Under the pieces are notes generated by a model that ran no database searches, was not told the DNA's origin, and worked only from the letters and a program-made list of their open reading frames with translations. The position numbers were made by a program, and so were the translations under genes. Shown here piece after piece: positions 34,301 through 46,300 of a DNA stretch of 64,000 bases. Source of the DNA: Dipteris shenzhenensis (lineage: Eukaryota > Polypodiophyta > Polypodiopsida > Gleicheniales); the NCBI GenBank assembly GCA_047967505.1, contig CM106539.1; one strand, 5' to 3'. Position 1 is the first letter of the stretch. Each line of letters starts with the position of its first letter.

Positions 34301-37300
34301 TTTGACGTATGGCCACGACATCATTCCCTAGAGACATGTATTATCTCACTTTCATGGATGATTTCTGTTGAAAATATGGGCCTATGGCCTTGGTGTGGTC
34401 CTAACCCTCTTGTGGTACCTTGGAACAATTGTGGATATTTGAGAAGTATTGAGGCTCCTAGGCGTGTGATGACACGTGGATATTAGGGAAAAAGAAATCC
34501 CATGTGCAAGTGTGTGGTATATGGATCCTTGGATGTAAAAGGTTGATGAAGACCCTCCTTATATCCCTCTCAGGACTTTGTGGGGAATGATGAGGTTTAA
34601 GGCGTGGCTAGAAGGTAGGGGAGCGGGACCCCCCATACTCGACTCATCCTATTCATGGCAGAGGAGGTGGCTGTCTTGCGGATAGTGGTGGGACACGTGT
34701 ACTTGCACGGCTTTGTGAACTGTGTGGCCTGTGACTGGCATGGTGGCTGAATAGCGACTGCGCACATGTGTGAGTGGCAACGCACGTTGTGCTCGAACTT
34801 CGGTTGAGGGCGGCTGTTGCTTTGTGGCAAGAATGCAGAAATGGCGGCTGGTTGGTGTGGGAATTGAGGGCCTGCGTCAGTCTGTCTATGTGAACTGTTC
34901 GGGAGCTTGGTGGCAGCATTTGATTGGTCAACTGTGCCCAGCCATGTTGAGAAAGAAAATCAAGACCTTTTGAACCGACAAAGGGAAGAGTTCACTTCAA
35001 AGGCTTTCGACACCAACTGCAAGAAAGAAGGGATCAAGAGACAATTTACTGCTGCACATACATCCCAGCAAAACATGGTAGCAGAAAGAAAGAGTTAGCA
35101 ATCATTGAAATGGGGCTATGTATGTAGTGGGAGGAAGCTTCCAAGATCTTTTTGGGGTTAAGTAGTCATACGGCTATTAACATCTGGAATAGAACAAAGA
35201 CCAAGGCGGTTGAAGGGAAAACATTTCTCATTTGAGGATTTTTGGTTCTGTTGCTTATGGACATGTGAACAAAGCAGATAGAACTAAATTGGATCTCAGG
35301 ATCAAGAAGTGCATCTTTGTGGGGTACCATGAGTGATCAAAGGCCTATTCAGGAGACAGAGTTTGAGCCACAAGCAACTGACCAGATTCCTTGTTCCCCA
35401 AAGACTGAGGCTTGCTATTACATCAGAGACTGAAGCTTCAAAGTCAGAGTTTGAGGCACCTAAGCCAACAAGATGGACGGCAAAGGAGAGAAAGCTATGA
35501 AGATGGTACTCGAAGATTGTGGAGGATTTAGGAGTCACAAACATTCGAGAGAGCAGTTTGGAGGTTTGAAAGGAAAGCTCCAACTGTGACTATGCTCTAA
35601 TGGTTGGAAGCTATGAGCAAAGGGAATTCCAGAGTGACAAGTTGCATGGAAGCAAAAGTGGAGGCCATTATGAGGAACCATTCTTGGGACCTGGCTGATA
35701 GACCCTGGAAGAAGAACATCATAGGAATCAAGCAGGTTTACCACGCCAAGTACAACTCTAATGGTATTTTGGATAAGTACAAGATGAGACCTGGTTGTCA
35801 AAGGCTCTGCACAAGCAGAGAGAGTCGACTACGCAGGGACATTTGCTCCTATGGTTAGGATGACTACCATACGTAGGTCATAGCTTTGGCTGCCCACCAC
35901 ATCAGTGTCCACTGTTTCGGATAGATGTAAAGGCTGCCTTTTGAAACGGTGAGCTTTTGGAAGCAGTTTATGTTGAGCAGTCGGAAGGCTTCCGACAGCC
36001 AGATGGAGGAAAGAACGTGTGCAAGCTTCACACGGCACTTTATGGGTTCAAACAGGTTCCGACTGTGTGGTAAGAGAATAGATGACTACCTCTGTGAGAT
36101 AGGCTTACTCGTAGTCCATCTGGTGCTGACCTCTACCTCTTCAGAAGAGGAAGTAAGACCATGATTATCATCCTTCATGTTGATGACTTAATTGTCACAG
36201 ATGATTACAGGGGGAAGATCTAGGAGGTCAAAGGACTCTTGATGCAGGAGTTCGAGATGACAAATTTAGGATTTCTTCACTATTTCCTTGGTTTAAAAGA
36301 TTGCTTCATCTGTCCAGAGAAATACTGTCATGATGTGCTGAAAAGATTTCAAAGAAGCACTAATCCTAATGGAGGGCGAGGCAGAGCTAAGGAACAAGGA
36401 TGTGGCTAAGCAACGAGGACACATTTCACTTGATTGATGCAACAGTTTATCAAAGAATGGTTGGTAATTTGTTGTATCTAACCAATATTCGGCCAGATAT
36501 AGCTTTTGCAGTGGGATTGCTTTGCCAATTCTTGTCAAATCCAAGGGAGAATCAAATGAAGGCTGGATTCAGGGTTTTGGGGTACCTCAAAAGGCACATC
36601 CAGATCATGTATCACTCTGGGAGCGAGCTTGTAGGATTCTCTGTTTCAGATTGGGCTTGACATTGGGATACATGATGCTTGACGTTAGGATACTACTTCA
36701 TACTTGCATCAGGTGCCATATCTTGACTGTGTAATAGCAGTCAGCTAGATAAGGGGCCCTATTAGCCAATAACGGGTTCCACCTATTGTAGCTACTTTAG
36801 TATTTTTCTGTACATTTAGTAGTAACATAATACATTAGGTTTTTAATGAGGGCTTGCCATGTGGCACCCCTGTTGTAATATCCCATATGCAATCAGGTGC
36901 TGGCTGACTTTAATAAAACTATGTACTCTCAGGGCATTGAACACTAATGCAATCACATTTCATTCTATGAATGTTGGTACTTTCTAAGAATCAGCCTATT
37001 TGCTGCACACACAGGAACGAGTGCACCTAGCTCCAAGCTAGCCAGCCACGTGGGAGCTGCTAAATCCTCTGACCTCTTCTAGTAAGAGTGATCTATCCTT
37101 TTCCCTCTACTACTTCCTTTTCTGCGATCTGTGCTATACAGTTTCATAGTTTTCCTAAAATTAGTCACTGTTAGCAGCCTTAGCAGAAGCTATGCTTTCG
37201 GTTGGTATCAGAGACCTTTTCATCTGATTTTGTGGCCAAATATTTATCATCTCACTCTGAAATTTGGAGCACCAGCTCTGGAGCCTTGGGCCTACCTCCA

Positions 37301-40300
37301 TGCAAAAATCTGTTCTGGACAGGTCTTTGTATCTCCAGATTGACACGTGCTACGTCGAAGCTCCATCCTGCTCCAATTTACATGATTTCAACATTATTGT
37401 GATCAGGCTGACCTCCTGCTCAGAAGCCTTAAAGAATTTCAGTGAAATTCCAAGATTTGAGCCAGAATCGCTCAGGTATCAGTGGCGCAAGCAGAATCCT
37501 ATTTCTGCAGCGATCTGAAGATTTGCTGATCCAGAAGCTGATTTGCTCACATACAGTGAGTCACCTCAGCTGCTGGAACACCTGAGATCATCAACATACA
37601 TAATGATCAGGGTGACCATTCCTTCAATAATACAGATGCACACTTAGACCTAGCATACTCATCTCTTCATACACCTCTCTCAAAGATTGTTACCACATGC
37701 AACTCTCTGCAAGCTTCCAAGAGATTCTTTGCTTGAGTAGGAGTCTGTGAGCTATGCTGCTTGTGCACCTTCTAATCAGGCAAAATCTTTCCCCTCTAGT
37801 AGTGAATCCATCTCTCCTCTCCATTGGCGCTCCACAAGAGAGAATTGCCTGTAACTTCACAACCTATGCCTCTCTCTTGCTCCCTGCTCAGGGGTTGTCC
37901 TTGCTCTTCTTCCTTCTACACTTCTAGTCCATGAGCTGTTGCTAGAACGCCTGTTGTTCCCTCAAGGCTGCTCCTTATCCATGCATGCAAGGCTGCCCCA
38001 TTGTTGGCTGCTCCTGGGCTGCTAGACTGTTACCCTGTCTGTTTGTCAAGGCTGGTCTCCAGCTCGGCCTTAGCAACTTCGGCAGATGACTCAGAAGCAC
38101 TCCAAAGCTGTACCCTTTGGTTCAGTTTGATCAATCAGAATTCACATAAAAATATCGACAGTGGATCTAGGCATTGAAGGTTCCTCACAGCAGTCCAAGC
38201 TACATGCCAATTTGGAAAGAGTGCTATAATTTGCTTAATGCTGGGATTTTATATTCTTGCCTTGGATGCTTGTCTAAGCATTTGTTTGCTTAGATGCTCG
38301 TTTGGGAGCGACTAAAATGAAATCGTATAATCTTCACAAGAAGTTGTAGCTTGAATGAAGAGAATGTGGACTGCTTTTTGATTAGCACTTCTCCTTTAGT
38401 GCTAGCCTGTCACCGCTGAGTCTGCCCTTCAACTTCAGAGTTTCGACAGAAACTTAGTATGAAGACCTTTGTATAGATGACGTCACTGGGGATGTCACAG
38501 TTCCTGCCATGCTTTTCAACCTTATGAGTGACTAACATGAGATTGAAACGACACACTGTGTTGTTTTTAAGGTATGTTCATAAAGATATATATTCTTGTA
38601 TTGAGCCGATTAAGTGGTATTAATCAAACTAAGACTGGTTGATTGAGGTCTCAAAAGTGTCTAGCTTATGTGTGTGCCTGAAGAAATCCCGCCAGTCCCT
38701 GTGGTTTGGTAATAGAGTCAACTCACTTGAGATGGGATTACCTTACTAAGTTTGAACTAGAGTCTAATATGAGTCCCATTATGGCGGCTGTGAATCGCAC
38801 AAAGTTAGGTACTGGGGTCTTGATTACACCTTGTTACCTAAGGGACCAGCCAAGGTCAAGTGACCATAAATCCTATTTGTTGAAAATACGTAGGATTCCG
38901 TACCACGGATATTAGTGGTCCCAGGTGTGATTTGAAGAGGACAGCCACGGCCCCAGAACCTCGTACCCCACCTTCTTGCCTTAGTCCCTTTCTATGGGCT
39001 GACTCCCATGTATAACCTGTCACTGTGGGCAGCCCTCTCTCTGGGCTCTCATGTGTCTCGGTGTAGAAGATCATGTCGCTATTAGTGTATATTTCCAGGA
39101 ATCCTCCCGGATCGGACTAGAGTGTGCCATTGCAGTTCCACACTGCCATCTTCAATCTACTGTGTGAATTTATCCCATGGGTTCGACACTGTCATAACTC
39201 CCAACTTCTTTCTCTTCTTTCTCCCCTCTCTCTCGGATGATCACCCTACCATCCCTATATGCAGCCCATTTCCTGCTTCTCTTGCTGCCATTACACATAC
39301 CATACCCTCCTTCCAATGCTCCTACTGTAGGAGAGTGAGATCATCATCCAAATAGACCTTAGACCCCTTCAAGGTTGCCCTCATGCTCATGAGGGTGGAT
39401 CTATCCAAAGCAATTCTGAACTTCATTACTCCTTTTCTTTTCCTCCTCAAGTGCTTCAGAGATAAACCCTTTTTTCTTTCCATTCCAACATCTTAGCTTC
39501 CCCTTTGCTGATTTTTTGTTTAAGCTCAGCATGTGTGCCTTGCATTGTTTCCTGCATGGCATCCTTCTTGAGAGTGGCATTCTCTGTTTTCAGCTCTTCC
39601 ATTGCCTTGCAGTTTCCTTCCGGGGTGACCTTCATGTCCTTCACTGGCTGCACTTCAATCTCCAAAGCATGTACCTTATCCAGGAGCTTGGTTTTTTCAG
39701 ATATCCATTCAGCCTTTTCTTTCTCCCGTTCCTCTTTTTTGGCCTTTTCTTTTCTCTATTCCTCTTGCATTTTCTCTCCTGTTTTTTCACCTCAGCAAAT
39801 GTTTTATCTAAATGCGCCTTCTTTGCGAGGAGGGCTACATTTGTAGATTCCAGGTTGTCAATTTTTCAATCAATGCAAGGTATAACACTGGATGTAGCGT
39901 TTGGAGTTGTCCCTGCTGTGTAAGCTGTCATGGAATTTTCAAGTGCTTGTTTTCTTGAAATGTCCTCTACTCATACTCGTGTAGGCATTTTGCAAAAATC
40001 ACTTTTTGTCCTTGGCAGAAATGTAATAATGCTCAAATAGAGAGATTATTCACATGTTTACTGCTCAGAGTGGCCTTCGATTGATCTTCAGTTGAACTGA
40101 TGCTTCCTTCCCCTTTTTTCCCCATTTTTCAGTACTGCATTGTGCCTTTCCTCTTTTCTGGATGCTGATTTCAGTGTGTCTCTGTTGTTGCTTGCAGGTC
40201 CAAGGGCTGGAGCAGGTATATAGGGGCTGGGAGCAGTCCGTGGCAGACCGGGTGGCCAATGTGCTAGGTGGGGGCTGCTGAGAACAGGCCCCCGGCTTGT

Positions 40301-43300
40301 TTTCTTATGCTCCTTGCAGGCGCCTAGCTCCTATATGGAGCTAGGATCCTCTACAGGCCCTGGAGCTGCCCTCACGATGAGGCAGAGGAGGCGCCCAGGC
40401 AGTTCGAGGCCTTGACAGTGGTCACGGGTGGCCTGAAGGGAGATTGGGAGACTGGAATGCCCAGGAGTGTGTGGTGCAGGCCTACAGAGGCCCGGGGTAG
40501 GGCGGGGGGTTGTAGGCAGCGCACAAGCTGCTGCTTGTGTCGCGGCAGACCAGGGGGGTTAGGCGACGAGGAGAGAGAGTAGGCTGGAAGTAGGGGAACC
40601 AGGAGGAAGATAGATTAGATGTCACATCCAAAAGTACATTGTATGTAGTACCTCCTTATCCCCTTTGACCTCTATATTTTCAAACACCCCCAAGTACTAA
40701 CAATCCTGACACCGACTAAGTTGTCCAATTTTTGGCCTTCATTACAGAGAGAGAAAGAAATAAAGATATATTAACGTCTGCAAGAGGCCTCGTGGGCCTA
40801 TGAGACAAAGAAACAAACCAAAGGGATATCTCATACAAGCCACTGCAGTGAAAGCAAAGGGCTCACTAAGGCCCTTGCTGAGTACTAAAGTTCTAACTAG
40901 TAACAACAAAAGCAAAAATAGTATCAAGTACTCAAGGGTAATGCGCTGAGTACATGCTCAGGCATGTATGCAGGTGCCATGATGGTTCTCTGGTGAGATG
41001 TGAAGAGCTCTCGTATATCTGTCTGTCGAGCTGTTATTAAAATGGCAGCGGAAGATGCAAACAAACTGAAATTATAGAGCCACACAGAGAACACTAGAGA
41101 TAACAAAATGTACCACCACTGATCTGCTGTAAATCAGCCCTTAAACCAGGGCAGCAACTGAAATACAAGATATCTTGAATAAGATAGAAAACAGGAGCTG
41201 CAGGAGAGGCTGAACTGAAGCAGAGAAAAGGGGGGGAACACAAGAAAGCTGAAGCCTGAGAGCACGGAGGCAGGAGAAGCCTGAAACGAAGAGGCAGGGG
41301 CCTGGAGTGAAGAGGCTAGAGGAGCCTGAACTGAGGAGGCAAGAGCCTAGAGAAGAGGAGGCTGAAGGAGCCTGGGTGAAGAGGCAGGAACCTTGGAACA
41401 AGGGAACTGTAGAGGCCTGGAGCGGGGAGGCAAGAGCCCTGAAGAGGCAAGATCTGCTGCGGGAGTGTGGGCAGCCAACTGAGCAGCTGAGAGGGGGCTC
41501 TGAGGGAATGGTCAGGAGCAGCTGAGAGGGGGCTCTGAGGGAATGGTCAGGCTGTATGCTGGAGCCTTGAGGAGCTGCAAGAAGTGATGGAGGAAGTGAA
41601 GGGAAGGAGGCCCTTTTATAGGGCAGGCTAGGGGGGGAGTCGGCCAGTCTGGCTGGACCGACCAGCCTGGTCGGTCAGGCCAACTGGGCCGACCAGCTGG
41701 TCGGCCAGCCTACCCCCTCTGGCCCCCCTTGCTGCATGGGGGCTGGCCACTCCTGGAGATGCTGATTCTCAACAGCTGTCTCATGGGGTGGTGAAGGACA
41801 TGGTCGTCTCGATTTCTGTATCCGATGGGCTACATCAAGAGTGACGCCTCATCCCTGGCTATCCCCCAAGGAGAGCTGAGATAGATCGAACCTCGATCGT
41901 GTGTGCTCTGGTCCCTCGTCGTGTCGCATGTAGTATGTGTGTATCTCGTCTGCTAATCCATGATGCCCTCATCTCATCTAACTCCTCCGAAGCTATGCAA
42001 CGAAATCTATGACACGTGTCTGTGCTCGGTCAACTGGCATCATCTCCTGCTGCTCTCTGGTATGTTGCAACAGTGTATCTCTGTGTCGTCGCATCTCTAT
42101 CAGGTAGAGTCCCACACAAACCTAGTCGGAAAAGTGGATCAGCCGTGTAAGTGGGCCAAAGCAAGCCCCTTTTGGAAGAGGCAATGGTAACGTCCCCGGA
42201 TCTCATAGTAGACAAGGCAGACACATAAGAAGTGTTTCTTTGTCTTGACCACCCCCATCGTGCACAGTCTACAGATCCGCTGCTCTCTGGGTATACTCGT
42301 CGCTCTCCGCGTCTCAATCCCTAGCTGATGTGATGATACTTGCAACTGTCCTATGGCGATCCTCAGTGCATGCAAGACTCTCCTATCCTCAAGATACTGG
42401 GGTCTAAGAATGAGGCCATACTCTGATATCCTCAGGAAATGATCATGATAGTTGAGTCTTGGTGGGGAACTCCTGATCTCCCCTCCAAGTCCGGGAAGTG
42501 TAGGGCTACCGAATGATACGGTTGATCTCCTCTCGTGGGATCATCTCAGGTGGTGCATCTAGGCTATACTGAAAGGGGGGAAGTCTATCCATTTGGATCC
42601 CATATTTGCCCAACCATGTGGAGACACGTGCATACCATGATGTATCAACTCCGCTCTCTGCGAAGTGTTTGGATGATGCTAGTGCCAGTCTCAGTAGTCT
42701 CCAGGAGGTCAGGGCCGAGACTCTGTGGAGGAATGTCACCGTATGAAAAATGGCATCAATCTGGAGAGGTGTCATGGCGAACTTTGCCTGTATGATCTGG
42801 TGAGGGAGTAAGACTTCTTTGCAAATCATCCTAGACCCCATGATAATCTGTAGCCTCTCAAATCTCTTCCACTCTGCTGCTGAAAGATCACATCCCCAAA
42901 AGGGTGCTGCATACATGGCCGTCGGCGTCACTAGTGTGTCGAAAGCCAATGAGCTAGGAGGCGATCCCACAGGTCACCGCTGAGATTGTCCGAGCACAGA
43001 CATGTGTTGCATATTTCTGGGAGAAGAACTTGATGAGAAGAGAGCATTATGGATTAGCAGTGAGAGTCACCGCCAGAATGCTGCCAGACACACTCTGCAT
43101 GCGGCGGAGAGAGTGACCAGGGCACGCACAATCGAGGTCCGGTCTATTTCAGCCCTCCTTGGAGGAAACCGCCAGAGACGAGGCGTCACCCTTGACGTAG
43201 TCCATCGGATACAGAGTCGAGGAGACCACACCCTCCACCGCCTCGAGAGAGAGCTCGAGAGACACATATATGAGAGCTCCTTACATCCCATCAAAGAGCC

Positions 43301-46300
43301 AACATCCCAAGGATTTGCAAGAAAAAGCATTGGTGGAAGCCACATGCTTGGGGGATGTCGTACACCCGTGCATCATCCAAAGCCATGCCCTTTCTGAAAG
43401 AGGCAGTGACATCGCCCTCGGATCTCATAGACACATAGAAAATGCTCCTCTGTCTCGACCTTCCCCATTGGGTATAGTCTATAGATCCTTTGCTCTCTAG
43501 GTATGCCTACAGCTCTCCCTGCCTCAATCCTAAGCTAATGTGACGAGACTTGTAACTGTCCGATGGCGATCCTTAGTGCGTGTGTGAGTCTCCTATCCTC
43601 GAGATATTGAGGTTTGATGATGAGACCATACTTCGAGACCCTCAAGAAGTGGTTATGGTAGAACTGGATCTTGGTGGGGAGCTCCTTTCCCCCCCAAGCC
43701 TGAGACATATGAAGCTGGAGGACGTCCAACCGTATGATACAGTTGATGTCATCTCGTGGGATCATCTCGGGTGGTGCAGCCATACTGTACTGAAAGGGGG
43801 GAGGTCTGTCCATCTGAATGTCATGGCTACCAAACCATGTGGATACTTGTGCGTATCATTTTGTATCAACAGTGCTCTCTGCCAGTCGCCTGGAAGACTC
43901 CAATGTGAGCCTCGATAATCTCCATTGGGCTAAGGCCTAGACTCTATGGAGAATGTCACTTTCTAAAAGATGGCATCAACTTGGAGAGGGATCATGGCTA
44001 ACTCTGCCTGTATAATCTGATTGGGGACCGAGGGCTTACTCCGAATCATCCTAGATCCCATCTCTTTCACTCCATCGCTACTTCCCGAGAAAGGTGCTGC
44101 ATTGGTGAACACTACCCCCAAATATGTGTAAGAATGTACTATCTCCACTGGCTCATCTCGGTATGTGAGGGTATGGCGACGGGACACTGCTCGCGAGGTG
44201 TTGAGGATCATAACCTTGGTCTTTTCAGTCAAGTCTCTCTCTTTGCATAACATCTCAAAAGCCTCTAGATGTTTCTGCAATCCCTCTGCTGAGGATGATA
44301 TGAGGATCGCGCACAACAGTATCTGTACCATCAGGTGAGCCAGAAGTGAACCCTCTTACTCTCACTCCCCCCCCCTTCCTCTCAGCCAGCCCCCTCTCCC
44401 TCTCCCTCTCCCTCTCCCTTTCCCTATGAGCTGCTGCTCCTCCCCGTGAGCTACTGCCCCCCCCTCTCCCTCTCTCAGCCAGCCCCCTCTCCCTCTCCCT
44501 CTCCCTCGCTGCCCCCCCCTCTCCCCCCCTCGCTGCTCCTCCTCTCCCTCCCCTCTTGCCAGCCCCCTCTCCCTCCTCCCTCACCCTCCCTCTCCCCTTC
44601 CTCCTCCCCGCCCTCCCTCTCCCCCCCCCGCTACCCCCTACCTCTCCCTCCCCGCCCAACCTCTCCCCCACCGGTCAGCCCCCCTGCCCCCCTTCTCCTC
44701 CCCCGTCCCCTCCCCCGTCCTCCCTCTCCCTCGCCAGCCCCCCCCCCCGCTGCCCCCCTCCCCGCTGCCCCTTTCTCCTCTCCCCTCCCCCGCTGCCCCC
44801 TTCTCCTCCGCCCTCCCTCTCCCATGCCAGCCCCCCCGCCCCCTTCTCCTCCCTCGCCCCCCTCCCTCCCCCACGCTCTCCCCCCCCCCCCCGCTGCTCT
44901 CCCCCCCAAGGTGACCCCCCCCTGGAAAAAAAAAAGAGGAGTTAAAAAAAAAAAAAAACCTCCTCCCTCTCCCTCCCCGCCCCCTTCCTCCCTATCTCAG
45001 CTCCCCACACCTCCCCCTCAGCCTACCTCCGTCTCCCCTCTCTCCTCCCCTCTCTTTCTCCTTCTTCCTGTCCCTCTCTTTCCCTTCCCTTCCCCTCTCT
45101 CCTACCCTCTCTTTCTCCTTCCTGTGCCCGCGTTCAGGGCTTGGCTGTAGTTTCACGGACGGAGCTTTTTAAGTGTTGGAATCGGCCTTTTCACATCGAT
45201 TGGCGAATGGATCCCCATTCAGTCAATCTCCGTCCACCTCCACCGGCCGCGAGAACCGTCATTTTTTCAGAAGACGAGCTGTAGCAGCTCAAGAAAGATG
45301 TGGAATTAGAGGGCTCCACTTCACTTATGCCCGCGTCTTTGGGTTACACCCTTCCAGATCATAGGCTAGAGACTGGATGCTGGCAGCGTTACCAGGAGAC
45401 CTCGCCCCTCACCTCAGGGATATTCGACTTTTGGGACGTGGATTCTTCCAAGTGGTTTTCGACTCCCACGAGTCAACAACCCTTGTTATCAAAGCTAATC
45501 CCCTGGCTTTGGGTTCGAGGAGGATCTTTCTTTTGCCCTACACCTTGGGCTTCGATCCAAGCGAGGAGGACAGGCAGGTCACATCACTGTTCATTAGGTT
45601 TCTTGGTCTTCCTCAGGTCTACCATCGACTGCTTGCCACTATCGGCGGAGCCACATTCAGAGTGGTCACGGAGATCCCCTCCCTTCCTGGCATGCCTTCT
45701 TCCTTGGCAGAGGCAGTCAGTGCAGACGGGGTGCCTCGTGTTAGGGTCATTGTCTCTGACCCTAACATCTTAGATGACCACGTTATGCTTCAGTGTCCAG
45801 ACGGCTCTCTCTTTCGACAGAGAGTCGAGATTTCAGGTAGACAGGACCAGTGCAGGATTTGCAGGACCCTTGGGCACTTTGCTAGAGACTGCCCAAGAAA
45901 GAGAAAAAGACCCAAGAGGTCTTCTGGTGCGGCTCCTTCACGTACTACCACGACTGCACCTCCCCATCACCCTGTACCACGCACTCCAGGACCACCAAGA
46001 GCAACAGGGCGCCCTGCTTCGCGCACCCGAGGACCACCAGGGGCAGCAGGGCGCCCAATGTCCGTAGCACACCCAGTATCACGATGGAGAGCTATCAGAG
46101 CGGCTCCCTTACCTTAGGAGGAGACTTTTGATCCTGTTCAGACAGACGCCTTTCAGACTCCAGAGGTGGATGTTGCTGCAGCCCCAGACACTACAGTTCC
46201 ACATCAGGAGGGGCCTTTAGATCCACCAGTCCCAGTCACTTTGGTCTCTGACCTCTTGGTTTTTGACCACGAGGGGACTACAGGTACTTCTTCCCCGCAG

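Larger units (their letters stand above)
32774..36680 (+). mobile_element. Copia-3: degenerate copia element in intron 3
   Basis: 5' LTR 32774-33605 (TGTTAGAA...TTCTAACA), primer site TGGTATTCGAGCC at 33606-33618, gag start at 33776, integrase pieces 34283-35098, RT/RNase H pieces 35604-36660. Frames are broken throughout. No 3' LTR matching 32774-33605 was found; the sequence stops resembling copia just after FSVSDWA near 36660, so the 3' end appears deleted. It lies sense in intron 3, starting 303 bases after exon 3. Confidence 0.85.
40747..42970 (-). mobile_element. LINE B: RTE-like LINE, 3' part
   Basis: Same family as LINE A. On the minus strand, 42970-42506 gives MYAAPFWGCDLSAAEWKRFE. 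The stretch 42375-42139 has a zinc-like CRLCTMGVVKTKKHFLCVC block. The 3' end at about 40747-40765 is a degenerate (TTTCT)n tail. RT and endonuclease are absent. A 743-bp LTR-like insertion interrupts it at 41032-41774. Confidence 0.85.

Noticed and set aside
44446-45150. Long proline/serine-rich open frames (+) and glycine/arginine-rich ones (-)
   Set aside because: They are translations of the polypyrimidine tract that forms the LINE D 5' UTR; frames are open in several phases at once, as expected from composition.
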